Notes: a model not told the origin generated them from the sequence alone. A stretch of DNA of 64,000 bases from RBG-16-66-20 sp052386675 (GCA_052386675.1 JBQTJX010000002.1:132493-196492), one strand, 5' to 3'; shown: positions 25,037 to 32,928, counted from the stretch's first letter. Translations and numbers: made by a program.

Positions 25037-25987
25037 CTAGGCCGAAGCGCCGTCGAGCAGCCCGAGGACGCCCGCATCCAGCTTCAACCGCGCCGCCTGC
25101 ACGATGTCCTCCAGCTGCTCGGGCGAAGTCGCGCTGACGATGGGCGATGTCACACCGGGACGCGACATGTTCCAGGCGATGGCCAGGCGCGCGGGGCTGT
25201 GGCCGGTGCGCTTCGCCGCCTCGTCCAGTCCCGCGAGCACCTTCAGGCCGCGCTCGTTGAGGTACTTGCCGATGGTGCTGGTGCCGCGCTTGCTCTTCCC
25301 TGCGTCCTCGGGCTTGCGGTACTTGCCGGTCAGGAAGCCCGCGGCGAGCGCGTAGAAGTTCATCACGCCGACGCCTTCCTTGATGCACAGCGGCTGCAGA
25401 TCGGCCTCGAAGCCGGCACGGTCGTAGAGGTTGTAGAGCGGCTGAAGGCTTTCATAGCGGAGCAACCCGAGCTTGCGGCTGACGGCCAGTGCTTCCTCAA
25501 GGCGCGGCGCGGTGTAGTTAGAGGCCCCGATCGCGCGCACCTTGCCGGCCTTGACCAGGTCGGCGAAGGCACCGAGCGTGTCCTCCAGCGGCGTGTCCTT
25601 GTCGTCCTGGTGCGCCTGGTACAGGTCGATCCGGTCGACGCGCAGGCGTTTCAGGGATTCATCCACCGCCTCGCGGATGCGCGCCGGCGCGAGGCCCGGT
25701 CCCTTGCTCAGGTCCATGCCCACCTTGGTCGCGATCACCACCTTGTCGCGCCGGCCGCCGCCCTGCGCGAGCCAGCGCCCGATCACGGCTTCCGATTCAC
25801 CGCCCTTGTGGCCGGGCACCCAGCGCGAGTAGACGTCGGCGGTGTCGATGAAGTTGAAGCCCGCGGCAACCCAGGCATCCAGCAGGGCGAACGAGGTCTT
25901 GTCGTCGATCGTCCAGCCGAAGACGTTGCCGCCGAAGCACAACGGTGAAACATGCAGGCCGCTGCGGCCGAGTTCGCGTAGGTTCAT
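25037..25987 (-). CDS. Aldo/keto reductase
   Basis: A 316-residue NADPH-dependent oxidoreductase of the YajO/Tas-like aldo/keto reductase group. The catalytic tetrad is complete: D48, Y53 (IDTADVYSRW), K88 (IATKVG) and H126 (LYQAHQDD). The C-terminal NADPH-binding end (VSATSPEQLEDIVQAARLKL) is also present. ATG 25987 is preferred; a TTG 9 bases upstream is possible and neither has a clear ribosome site. It is transcribed divergently from the Bug gene at 26040 through a 52-base gap. Confidence 0.93.
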   Translation of the reverse strand: MNLRELGRSGLHVSPLCFGGNVFGWTIDDKTSFALLDAWVAAGFNFIDTADVYSRWVPGHKGGESEAVIGRWLAQGGGRRDKVVIATKVGMDLSKGPGLAPARIREAVDESLKRLRVDRIDLYQAHQDDKDTPLEDTLGAFADLVKAGKVRAIGASNYTAPRLEEALAVSRKLGLLRYESLQPLYNLYDRAGFEADLQPLCIKEGVGVMNFYALAAGFLTGKYRKPEDAGKSKRGTSTIGKYLNERGLKVLAGLDEAAKRTGHSPARLAIAWNMSRPGVTSPIVSATSPEQLEDIVQAARLKLDAGVLGLLDGASA

Positions 25988-25996
25988 GGAGGGCAA

Positions 25997-26030
25997 TGGT
26001 AGGATAAAAACTCCCCAGAACGGACTTCAA
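25997..26030. promoter_or_regulatory. Overlapping divergent promoters, aldo/keto reductase and Bug gene
   Basis: On the plus strand TGGTAGGAT (25997-26005) is an extended -10 for the Bug gene, giving a leader of about 28 bases with AAAGGA before its ATG. On the minus strand TTGAAG (26030-26025) and TATCCT (26006-26001), 18 bases apart, would serve the reductase with a leader of only 6-7 bases. The two -10 boxes overlap, so the promoters probably compete. Confidence 0.4.
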
Positions 26031-26039
26031 AGGAATGAA

Positions 26040-27005
26040 ATGATCCGGCTCCTCGCCTCGATGCTGGCCCTGCTCTGCGCGACGTTCCCGACGTTCGCGG
26101 TCGCGCAGGCCCTCCCGAAACCCATGCGCATCATCGTGCCCTACGCGGCCGGCGGGTCCTCGGACTTCGTCGCCCGCACGGTGGCCGAGCGGCTCGGGCC
26201 GCTCTTGGGGACGACCGTGCTGGTCGAGGCGCGGCCGGGCGGAAACACCGTGATCGGCACCGAGGCGGTGGTCAGGGGCGCGCCAGACGGCTCGATGCTG
26301 CTGCTGGTGGGCATCCAGACCTACGCCGCGCAGCCGCACCTCATGAAGAACATGCCCTACGACGTGGCGAAGGACCTGACGCCGATCAACAACGTGATCA
26401 TCTCGCCGCTGGTGCTCTCGGTGCATCCGGAGGTGCCGGCGAAGAACGTGGCGGAGCTGGTGGCCTACGCCAAGGCGAATCCCGGCAAGGTCAACTACGG
26501 CTCGGCGGGCGTGGGCAACACGCTGCACCTCGCGGTGAGCCAGTTCATCGCCAGGACCGGCGTGAACATCGTCAACGTCCCGTACAAGGGCGCTTCCCAG
26601 GCCGTGGTGGACCTGATCTCGGGAAACATCCACATGATGATCGACCTGGTGACCACGCCGCTGCCGCATATCCAGTCCGGGCGCCTGCGTGCCCTGGCGA
26701 CCACCTGGGAGAAGCGCACCTCGGCGCTGGCGAACGTACCCACGATGAGGGAACAGGGTGTCGACATGAACTTCGGCTCGATGATCGGGCTGATGGGCCC
26801 GGCGAACATGCCGCGGGACCTCGTCAACCGCCTGCACGCGGACATCGCGAAAGTGATGGCCATGCCGGAGGTGAAGGAGACCTTCGCCAAGCAGGCGATG
26901 GAGCCGCTGGTGTCCGCCTCGCCCGAGGCCTACCGCGCGACCTTCCTCGCCGAGATCGAAAGCATGGGCAAGCTGGTCAAGGCGGCCGGGATCCAGCCCC
27001 AGTAA
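26040..27005 (+). CDS. Bug/TctC-family periplasmic binding protein
   Basis: A 321-residue tripartite tricarboxylate transporter receptor of the Bug family. It has a cleavable signal peptide (LLASMLALLCATFPTFAVAQ) and the family motifs MRIIVPYAAGGSSDFVART, VLVEARPGGNTVIGTEAV and FIARTGVNIVNVPYKGA. These bind small carboxylates or related compounds in the periplasm. ATG 26040 has AAAGGA 5 bases upstream. No TctA/TctB permease is nearby, the usual orphan condition for Bug proteins in betaproteobacteria. The ligand is unknown. Confidence 0.93.
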   Translation: MIRLLASMLALLCATFPTFAVAQALPKPMRIIVPYAAGGSSDFVARTVAERLGPLLGTTVLVEARPGGNTVIGTEAVVRGAPDGSMLLLVGIQTYAAQPHLMKNMPYDVAKDLTPINNVIISPLVLSVHPEVPAKNVAELVAYAKANPGKVNYGSAGVGNTLHLAVSQFIARTGVNIVNVPYKGASQAVVDLISGNIHMMIDLVTTPLPHIQSGRLRALATTWEKRTSALANVPTMREQGVDMNFGSMIGLMGPANMPRDLVNRLHADIAKVMAMPEVKETFAKQAMEPLVSASPEAYRATFLAEIESMGKLVKAAGIQPQ

Positions 27006-27008
27006 TTC

Positions 27009-27974
27009 CTATCGCGGCAGCAGCGTGCCCAGGCCCCGGGCCCGGGCGCGCTCCAGGACAAGGCTGGCAATGGCCATGTCGCCCAGCCCCAGTCCGGGGT
27101 GGATGAAGAAGGCTTTCTGCTCCGGACGCGTCCTTCCGGAATGCTTTCCTGTTACCAGTGCCGGCAGGTCGCAATCGAAGCTGCCGGTCCACGGGATATG
27201 GCCGGAGGCCATGGCCTCGGCGCTCTGCCTGAAATCATCAGTGGCGAGGAGATCGAGCTTCCTGAGTTCGGTGCAGATCCAGCCGCGTGCCAGGTCGGGT
27301 GCGCTGACGAAGCTGCCGGTCGACAGCCAGCCGGGATCCAGGTAGGGCTTCAAGCCCGGCGAGCGCGGCATGCTGCTCACCACGATGTCCATGCCTTCGA
27401 CCGCGGCGCGCGGATCGGCGACGGCCTGCGCCTGCACACCCCGCGCACCCAGCTCCTTCGCAAAGGCTTGTGCGGTCTCCAGGCGCCGGCTGTAGCAGCG
27501 GACCTCCTCTATCGGGAATGCCGCGGAGAAAGCGTCGAAGTGCGCGCGTGCCTGCATTCCACAGGCGACGAAGCCCATGCGCCTGCTGTCCGCGCGCGCG
27601 AGCCGTCGAGCCGCGACCATGCTGACGGCCGCGGGGCGCAACGCGGTGATGGCGTCGCCGTCCATCACCGCCTGGATTCCCGCCGAGGCCAGGTCGTTCA
27701 GGACGATCAGGGCGTTGATATGCGGCAACTCCGGATGTCCCCGGGCGGCGTTGTTGGCGACGCCGACCCATTTCATTCCCGCGACTACGGAGTTGGGACG
27801 CGCGGGCATGGCGTGGAAGAAGGTGCCCGGCGCGGGATCCATGCCGTTCTTCGGCACCACTTGCGCGCTGCCGTCGGCCAGCCCGCGAAACGCCGCTTTC
27901 ACGACCGCCTCCAGCTCATGCGGCGCGGGCAACAACGCCTGGACATCGGCGCGCGCGAGGTAGAGGAAGTTCAC
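27009..27974 (-). CDS. Ornithine cyclodeaminase / mu-crystallin family protein
   Basis: A 321-residue NAD(P)-binding enzyme of the ornithine cyclodeaminase family, which includes cyclodeaminases, imino-acid reductases and alanine dehydrogenases. The dinucleotide loop reads FVACGMQARAHFDAF, a degenerate form of GxGxQA with Ala for the first Gly. Other family segments are MDGDAITALRPAAVSMVAAR and VSSMPRSPGLKPYLDPGW. GTG 27974 overlaps the stop codon of the alkyltransferase gene (GTGA). It converges with the Bug gene, 3 bases away. The substrate cannot be assigned. Confidence 0.88.
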   Translation of the reverse strand: MNFLYLARADVQALLPAPHELEAVVKAAFRGLADGSAQVVPKNGMDPAPGTFFHAMPARPNSVVAGMKWVGVANNAARGHPELPHINALIVLNDLASAGIQAVMDGDAITALRPAAVSMVAARRLARADSRRMGFVACGMQARAHFDAFSAAFPIEEVRCYSRRLETAQAFAKELGARGVQAQAVADPRAAVEGMDIVVSSMPRSPGLKPYLDPGWLSTGSFVSAPDLARGWICTELRKLDLLATDDFRQSAEAMASGHIPWTGSFDCDLPALVTGKHSGRTRPEQKAFFIHPGLGLGDMAIASLVLERARARGLGTLLPR

Positions 27975-28525
27975 GCCTGCCGGCGCCTTGCCGCGAGCAG
28001 CCGGGTTTCGTACGCCACCCAGCGGTATTGCCGCCCGTCGCGGCGGTTTCCCGGGCTGGCACCGCCCTTGTGCAATACCCGATGGCAGGGAACGGCGAAG
28101 GCGAACCAGTTGCGCGAGCAGGAGCCGGCCACGGCGCGGATGGCCTTCGGCGCGCCGATCGCCTCGGCGATCCTGGAGTAAGTCGACGTTCCGCCAAGCG
28201 GGATTCTGCGTACTTCGTTCCACACCCGCTGCTGCAAGGCCGTGCCGCGAATGTCCAGCGGCAGCTTGAAGCGGCCGGCGGGTAAGGCGATGTAGTTCAC
28301 GACCTCGGCCACCGCCTGCGCGCAGCCCTTCTCGTCGCGCACCAGTTCGGCTTTCGGGAAACGCGCACGGATGTCGCGCAACAGCTGGGCCGCGCTCCTG
28401 CGCACCATGATGGACACGATGCCCTTGCCGCTGGCGGCGACCAGGACCGGGCCGACCGCGGACCTGGCGGTGCCGTAGCGGATTTCTTCCGGCGGTCGGC
28501 GACGGAGGGGGCCATCCCTGAACAT
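27971..28525 (-). CDS. ogt: Methylated-DNA-[protein]-cysteine S-methyltransferase
   Basis: A 184-residue suicide repair protein that removes alkyl groups from O6-alkylguanine. The acceptor Cys147 is in the signature AVPCHRV, preceded by the Asn of the hinge (SCSRNWFAF), and the helix-turn-helix region has GTALQQRVWNEVRRIPLGGT. The N-terminus IRYGTARSAVGPVLVAASGK resembles the C-terminal half of Ada, but the Ada regulatory domain is absent. ATG 28525 is the first start giving this length. It overlaps the cyclodeaminase-like gene by 4 bases and is divergent from the toxin-antitoxin pair. Confidence 0.93.
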   Translation of the reverse strand: MFRDGPLRRRPPEEIRYGTARSAVGPVLVAASGKGIVSIMVRRSAAQLLRDIRARFPKAELVRDEKGCAQAVAEVVNYIALPAGRFKLPLDIRGTALQQRVWNEVRRIPLGGTSTYSRIAEAIGAPKAIRAVAGSCSRNWFAFAVPCHRVLHKGGASPGNRRDGRQYRWVAYETRLLAARRRQA

Positions 28526-28549
28526 GAGGATGGGGAGCCTACTGCGGCA

Positions 28550-28586
28550 TGGACAGTATCTGCTAATAATCATATAATTTACAGAT
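28550..28586 (+). promoter_or_regulatory. Strong promoter of the toxin-antitoxin operon, with operator-like repeat
   Basis: TGGACA (28550-28555) and TATAAT (28573-28578) are separated by exactly 17 bases, a near-perfect housekeeping promoter in an AT-rich island. The expected transcription start falls at or beside the A of the mntA ATG (28585), so the message would be leaderless; no ribosome site is present. ATCTG (28558-28562) and CAGAT (28582-28586) form an inverted repeat around the -10 box, a possible site for autorepression by the Phd-like domain. Confidence 0.75.
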
Positions 28587-29055
28587 GAACCTTCCAAGCA
28601 CGATTTCGGTCACGGAACTCGCCCGCGACACCACCGGCGTGATCGCGCGCCTCACCAGGGACAGCCAGCGCCGCTTCGTCGTCATGCGCAATAACCAGGC
28701 TGTCGCCGTGATCAGCGGCCTGCAGGCGACCGGCGAGGCCGGCGCAGTGCAGGGTGTCCGCTCCCTGAAGGACGAAGTGTTCCGGAAAGTCGCCGTCATC
28801 CGGGCGCTCGCGAAGGCCAACGGCGCACGCTCGGTCCACCTGTTCGGGTCGGCGGCGCGCGGCGCCGAGAAGGCCGGCAGCGACCTGGATTTCCTGGTCG
28901 AGCTGGAGCCGGGCCGCACCCTGCTCGACGTTGCCGGCCTGCGCGCGGAGCTGTCCCAGCTGTTCGACCGCCCTGTGGATGTCGTCACCCGGGACTCCCT
29001 GAAGCCCGGTCTGCGGTCCGCGGCGCTCCGGGACGCGATCCCGGTCATTGCTTGA
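28585..29055 (+). CDS. mntA: MntA-type antitoxin with N-terminal Phd/YefM-like domain
   Basis: A 156-residue two-domain protein. Residues 1-50 (ISVTELARDTTGVIARL, then FVVMRNNQAVAVIS) match the DNA-binding fold of Phd/YefM antitoxins. Residues 65-156 are a minimal nucleotidyltransferase with the full catalytic pattern GSx10DxD (G88, S89, D100, D102). In type VII systems MntA silences the HEPN toxin by adding AMP to a tyrosine. MntA proteins are usually about 100 residues, so the extra domain is notable; it may give promoter binding. It overlaps hepT by 4 bases (TTGA). Confidence 0.88.
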   Translation: MNLPSTISVTELARDTTGVIARLTRDSQRRFVVMRNNQAVAVISGLQATGEAGAVQGVRSLKDEVFRKVAVIRALAKANGARSVHLFGSAARGAEKAGSDLDFLVELEPGRTLLDVAGLRAELSQLFDRPVDVVTRDSLKPGLRSAALRDAIPVIA

Positions 29056-29429
29056 GCCGCCGGGCCGAACAGTTCCTGGCCGACATCCTCGATGCCATCA
29101 CGTCCATCGAGGACTACGCCAAGGGCGGGGAAGCCGCCTTTCGCAAGGACCGCAAGGCGCGCGATGCGGCGCAGATGCGGCTGATCGAGATCGGCGAGGC
29201 GACCAAGAGAATCCAGGAACTGGGACTGAAGCTGTCCGAAATCGAACCCGGGATCGAATGGTCGAAAATTGCCGGCATGCGCGACGTCATCGCCCATCAC
29301 TACTGGCGCGTCAGCGAAAGCCTGCTCTGGGATACCGTGCGGACATCGCTACCGCCACTGAAGGACGCGGTACGCAGACTGCAGAAAAAACGCCTGCGAG
29401 GCAGGAAGAGCGGAAAACTGGCGGAGTGA
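29052..29429 (+). CDS. hepT: HepT-type HEPN toxin (DUF86)
   Basis: A 125-residue all-helical HEPN ribonuclease toxin. The active-site and modification motif RxxxxHxY is complete: R77, H82 and Y84 in MRDVIAHHYWR. Y84 is the expected site of AMP addition by MntA. The TTG start at 29052 overlaps the mntA stop. The last residues are basic (QKKRLRGRKSGK). The stop codon and last codons lie inside the tRNA-Ser gene on the opposite strand (11 bases of overlap), so the 3' end is constrained by the tRNA. Confidence 0.92.
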   Translation: MSRRAEQFLADILDAITSIEDYAKGGEAAFRKDRKARDAAQMRLIEIGEATKRIQELGLKLSEIEPGIEWSKIAGMRDVIAHHYWRVSESLLWDTVRTSLPPLKDAVRRLQKKRLRGRKSGKLAE

Positions 29430-29512
29430 GAGGGATTCGAACCCTCGATACCGGTTTAAGCCGGTATAACGCCTTAGCAGGGCGCCCCCTTCGGCCACTC
29501 GGGCATCACTCC
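29419..29512 (-). tRNA. tRNA-Ser (GCU anticodon)
   Basis: The minus strand folds as a class II tRNA: acceptor arms GGAGTGA and TCACTCC, the anticodon loop CTGCTAA with GCT, a long variable arm and the T loop GGTTCGAATCC. CCA is encoded at 29421-29419. It reads AGC and AGU codons. Its 3' end overlaps the hepT stop. A possible promoter is TAGAAT on the minus strand (29547-29542), with a weak -35 at 17 bases. Confidence 0.97.
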
Positions 29513-29550
29513 GGTGGTGCATTGCGGCGCGAAGAACCGTCATTCTACCC

Positions 29551-29559
29551 TGCTATATT
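29551..29559 (+). promoter_or_regulatory. Extended -10 promoter of the phosphatase gene
   Basis: TGCTATATT is an extended -10 element (TGn plus TATATT at 29554-29559). Six bases separate it from the ATG at 29566, so transcription would start at the ATG itself, and no ribosome site is seen. It lies back to back with the putative tRNA-Ser promoter. Confidence 0.5.
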
Positions 29560-29565
29560 CGTCGC

Positions 29566-31200
29566 ATGAACCTGAAGCCTTTTGCCGCGCTCTTTGTCGC
29601 CCTCCTGCTGTCGCTGGCCGCGCAGGCCTGGGGCAAGGCCCCCGCTCTGGTGGTGGTGCTGGTGATCGACGGCCTGCCGCAGGAGCAACTGGTGCGCTAC
29701 CGCGACCTCTACGCCCCCGGCGGCTTCAAGCGCCTGCTGGACGAGGGGGCCTGGTTCGCCGATGCGCACCACCGGCACGCGGTCACGCTGACCGCGCCCG
29801 GCCACGCCACGATCCTCACCGGCGCCTACCCGAACCGCCACGGCATCATTGCCAACGAATGGACCGACCGGAGCACGCTGGCGCGGGTCTACTGCACCGG
29901 GGACGAGGCGCACAGCTACATCGGCGACGAGACGAAGAAGCTGGACGGCACCTCGCCCGCCAACCTTCGCGTATCCACCGTCGGCGACGAACTGAAGTAC
30001 GCCAGCAACGGCCAGTCGAAGGTGATCGCCGTCTCCGGCAAGGATCGCGGCGCGATCCTGCTCGCGGGCAAGCGCGGCACTGCGTACATGTACATGGACC
30101 GCAGCGGCCGCTTCGCGAGCAGCACGTACTACATGAAGGAACACCCCGAGTGGCACGGCCGCTTCTACGCCGCGAAACCGCAGGACAGGTGGATGGGGCA
30201 GGCCTGGTCGCTGCTCCTGCCCGAGGCTGCCTACGCGCGCTCGATGGTGGAAGGCCAGCCCTGGCAGCGCGCCTTCGTCGGCGGCAGCCGCGGCTTTCCC
30301 TTCGTGCTGCCCAAGGGGGAGAAGCCGGCGGACTACTATGTCCAACTCCTGCGCACGCCGTTCGCGGACGAATTGACGCTGGACTTCGCGCGCGCCGCGA
30401 TCGAGGGCGAGAACCTCGGCCGCAACCCGGCCGGCGCGACCGACCTGCTTGGCATCAGCCTGTCCACGCACGACTACGTCAACCATGCCTTCGGGCCGGA
30501 GAGCCGCGTCTCGCAGGACCACCTGCTGCGCGTGGACCGGGCGCTCGCGGCCTTCTTCGAGTACCTGGACCGTCGCATCGGGCTGGAAAAGGTGGTGGTC
30601 GCGCTCACCGCGGACCACGGCTTCATGAACGCCCCGGAGTACAGCGCCAGCTTCGGCCTGTCGGGCGCACGACTGAACTCGCTCAAGCTGATGACCGACC
30701 TGAACGAAGCGCTGGCGGCGCGCTTCGGCGTCCGCAACCTGGCGGTGCGATTCAACTCGCCGAACCTGCTGTTCGACCAGGCGGCGATCGCGAAGCACAA
30801 CCTGGACCGTGCCGGGGTCGAGGCCACGGCCGCGCGCTTCGTGGCGCAGTTCGCCGGCGTGGCCGCGGTGTTCACGCGCACCCAGCTGGAGACCGGCGCC
30901 CTGCCCGACCTGCCGCTCAATGCCCAGGTGCTGCGCGCCTGGAACCGGGAACTGAGCGGCGACCTGTACGTGGTGCACGCGCCCTTCAGCCACTGGAGCG
31001 GCGCGGTGGTGACGCACGGCTCGCCCTACGCCTACGACACCAACGTGCCGCTGGTGATGTTCGGCAAGCCGTGGATCAAGCCGGGAAAGCAACCGCGTGC
31101 CGCGGCGGTGGCCGACATAGCGCCAACGCTCGCCTACCTGCTGGACATCCGACCGCCGGCGGCGAGCGAGGGACGGGTGCTGGAGGAAATCCTGCGCTAG
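29566..31200 (+). CDS. PafA-type alkaline phosphatase / phosphodiesterase
   Basis: A 544-residue exported enzyme of the alkaline phosphatase superfamily. A signal peptide (FAALFVALLLSLAAQAWG) is followed by the metal ligand in VVLVIDGLP and the nucleophile region LTAPGHATILTG, where Thr76 is the expected nucleophile. SGKDRGAILLAG carries the Lys and Arg that bind phosphate in PafA monoesterases, and TADHGFMN and PYAYDTNVPL hold further metal ligands. It should release phosphate from many monoesters in the periplasm. Its stop overlaps the stop of the converging FAH gene by 4 bases (CTAG). Confidence 0.9.
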   Translation: MNLKPFAALFVALLLSLAAQAWGKAPALVVVLVIDGLPQEQLVRYRDLYAPGGFKRLLDEGAWFADAHHRHAVTLTAPGHATILTGAYPNRHGIIANEWTDRSTLARVYCTGDEAHSYIGDETKKLDGTSPANLRVSTVGDELKYASNGQSKVIAVSGKDRGAILLAGKRGTAYMYMDRSGRFASSTYYMKEHPEWHGRFYAAKPQDRWMGQAWSLLLPEAAYARSMVEGQPWQRAFVGGSRGFPFVLPKGEKPADYYVQLLRTPFADELTLDFARAAIEGENLGRNPAGATDLLGISLSTHDYVNHAFGPESRVSQDHLLRVDRALAAFFEYLDRRIGLEKVVVALTADHGFMNAPEYSASFGLSGARLNSLKLMTDLNEALAARFGVRNLAVRFNSPNLLFDQAAIAKHNLDRAGVEATAARFVAQFAGVAAVFTRTQLETGALPDLPLNAQVLRAWNRELSGDLYVVHAPFSHWSGAVVTHGSPYAYDTNVPLVMFGKPWIKPGKQPRAAAVADIAPTLAYLLDIRPPAASEGRVLEEILR

Positions 31201-32138
31201 GCGGGATTCTGCGCCGGCCGCACCTTCCGCACGATGCGGTTGCGCAGCACGCCAATCTTCCCGACTTCCAGCTCGACCACGTCGTCCGGCTTCAGGAAGC
31301 GGCACAACTCCAGCCCGCAGCCGGTGCCCACCGTGCCCGAGGCGATGATCTCGCCCGGATGCAGCGTTTCCGCGACCGAGATGAAGGCGAGGATCTGCGC
31401 GAAGGAATGCTGCATCCCGCCCGAGTTTCCGCCGCCCCAGCGTTCACCGTTGACGCGCACTTCCATGTCGAGCTTCTGCGGGTCGCCGATCTCGTCGGTG
31501 GTGACGATCCACGGCCCGAACACGTTGCCGGTATCGAAATCCTTGCCCTTCATCGGGCCCATGCCCAGCGGCCGCTCCACCATCTGCGTGTCGCGCGCCG
31601 AGAAGTCGTTGAAGATGGTGAAGCCGAATATGTGCGAGAGGCCCTTCGCCGCCGGGATGTCGCGCCCTTTGCGGCCGATGACGCAGGCGAGCTCCAGTTC
31701 GAAGTCCATCATTTCCGAGTAGGGCGGCCACTGCACGTCGGCTTCGTGGCCCACGACGCTGAAGCGGTTGCCCTTGTACCAGGTCGGGCGCTCGAACCAG
31801 ACCTTCGGGATCTCGGTCACAGGGCGCTGGGCGAGCTTCTCCCAGGCCTTCATGGCGTTGTGCAGGTGCTGCTCGAACACCAGGCAGTCGCGGATGGATT
31901 CCGGCCGCGGCAACGGCGCGAGCAGTTTCGTGCCCTTGAGCGGCCGCGCCGCCGTGGCCGGCCACTTTGCCGCCGCCTCGCGCGCGCGCGCCAGCCCGGC
32001 GTCTCCCGACTCGATCAGCGCCTGCATCGAGGCGAAGGCCGCCCCGGCCGCGCCGAGGTCGAGGATCTCGCCGCGCGCCGTGTCTACGACGCCGACGGCC
32101 GCCGTCCCTGCGGCGCGCTCGTAGGTTGCGAGTTTCAC
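31197..32138 (-). CDS. Fumarylacetoacetate hydrolase family protein
   Basis: A 313-residue member of the FAH family, whose enzymes cleave C-C bonds or decarboxylate and isomerise acids from aromatic catabolism. Core motifs are FELELACVIGRKGRDI, GFTIFNDFSARD (metal and active-site region), GKDFDTGNVFGPWIVT and GEIIASGTVGTGCG. It starts at GTG 32138 and follows the cyclase gene after 4 bases. It is the last gene of the minus-strand set Bug - monooxygenase - cyclase - FAH, which looks like a small catabolic operon. The substrate is unknown. Confidence 0.9.
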   Translation of the reverse strand: MKLATYERAAGTAAVGVVDTARGEILDLGAAGAAFASMQALIESGDAGLARAREAAAKWPATAARPLKGTKLLAPLPRPESIRDCLVFEQHLHNAMKAWEKLAQRPVTEIPKVWFERPTWYKGNRFSVVGHEADVQWPPYSEMMDFELELACVIGRKGRDIPAAKGLSHIFGFTIFNDFSARDTQMVERPLGMGPMKGKDFDTGNVFGPWIVTTDEIGDPQKLDMEVRVNGERWGGGNSGGMQHSFAQILAFISVAETLHPGEIIASGTVGTGCGLELCRFLKPDDVVELEVGKIGVLRNRIVRKVRPAQNPA

Positions 32139-32142
32139 CGGG

Positions 32143-32919
32143 TCAGCTGTCGAAGATCGCCACCGCGCGCGTCCAGCCCGCAGAGCCGCCCTTCAGCTTC
32201 ACCGGGAAGCAGGACACGGTGAAGCCGTGCGGCGGCAACACTTCCAGGTTGTGCAGTTTCTCTATGTGGCAATAGCCGATCTCGCGCCCGGCCTTGTGCC
32301 CTTCCCAGATCACCTTGACGTCCCTGGTCGCGGCGTAGCTCTTCGCCATGTGCTCGTAGTGCGCGTCCCATGACCAGCAGTCGGTGCCGGTGACCCGGAT
32401 GCCGCGCGAGGTGAGGTACAGCGTCGCCTCGCGCCCCATGCCGCAGCCCGACTTGACGTAGTCCGGAGCGCCGAAGCGCTTGCCAGCCGAGGTGTTGACC
32501 ATGACGATGTCGCCGGGCTTCAGGTCATGGCCGATGCGCTTCAGTTCGGCCTCGACCTCGGCCGCGCTGACCACGTGCCCGTCCTGGAAATGGCGGAAGT
32601 CCAGCTTCACCCCGGGCCCGAAGAACCAGTCGAGCGGAATCTCGTCGATTTTCGCCGCCGGCTTGCCCTTGTCCATGGTCGAGGCGAAGTGCCAGGGCGC
32701 ATCCACGTGGGTGCCGTTGTGCGAATTCATCGTCACGAACTCGATGGCGTAGCCCTCGCCGTCCAGCAGTCCCTCCGGCGCGAGGCCGTCGTAGCGCCCG
32801 GCCACCAGCGCGGCGGTCTCCTTGTGGGCCTGGTACTCCACCTTGGGCACCAGGTGCGGCGGGTCGGAAACAACCTCGTTCTCGATCGGGATGGAGAGGT
32901 CGACGAACGTTCTTGCCAT
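32143..32919 (-). CDS. Cyclase family protein (kynurenine formamidase-like)
   Basis: A 258-residue metal-dependent hydrolase of the cyclase family (KynB-like). The metal motif HxGTHxDxPxH is intact as HNGTHVDAPWHF, and the early LSIPIENEVVSDPPH and later GTDCWSWD stretches fit the family. Members hydrolyse amides or lactone-like rings, for example N-formylkynurenine or isatin. Here it lies between a flavin monooxygenase and an FAH-family protein, so opening of an oxidised ring or ester is a fair guess. The FMO gene ends 9 bases upstream. Confidence 0.88.
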   Translation of the reverse strand: MARTFVDLSIPIENEVVSDPPHLVPKVEYQAHKETAALVAGRYDGLAPEGLLDGEGYAIEFVTMNSHNGTHVDAPWHFASTMDKGKPAAKIDEIPLDWFFGPGVKLDFRHFQDGHVVSAAEVEAELKRIGHDLKPGDIVMVNTSAGKRFGAPDYVKSGCGMGREATLYLTSRGIRVTGTDCWSWDAHYEHMAKSYAATRDVKVIWEGHKAGREIGYCHIEKLHNLEVLPPHGFTVSCFPVKLKGGSAGWTRAVAIFDS

Positions 32920-32928
32920 GGGTGCTCC

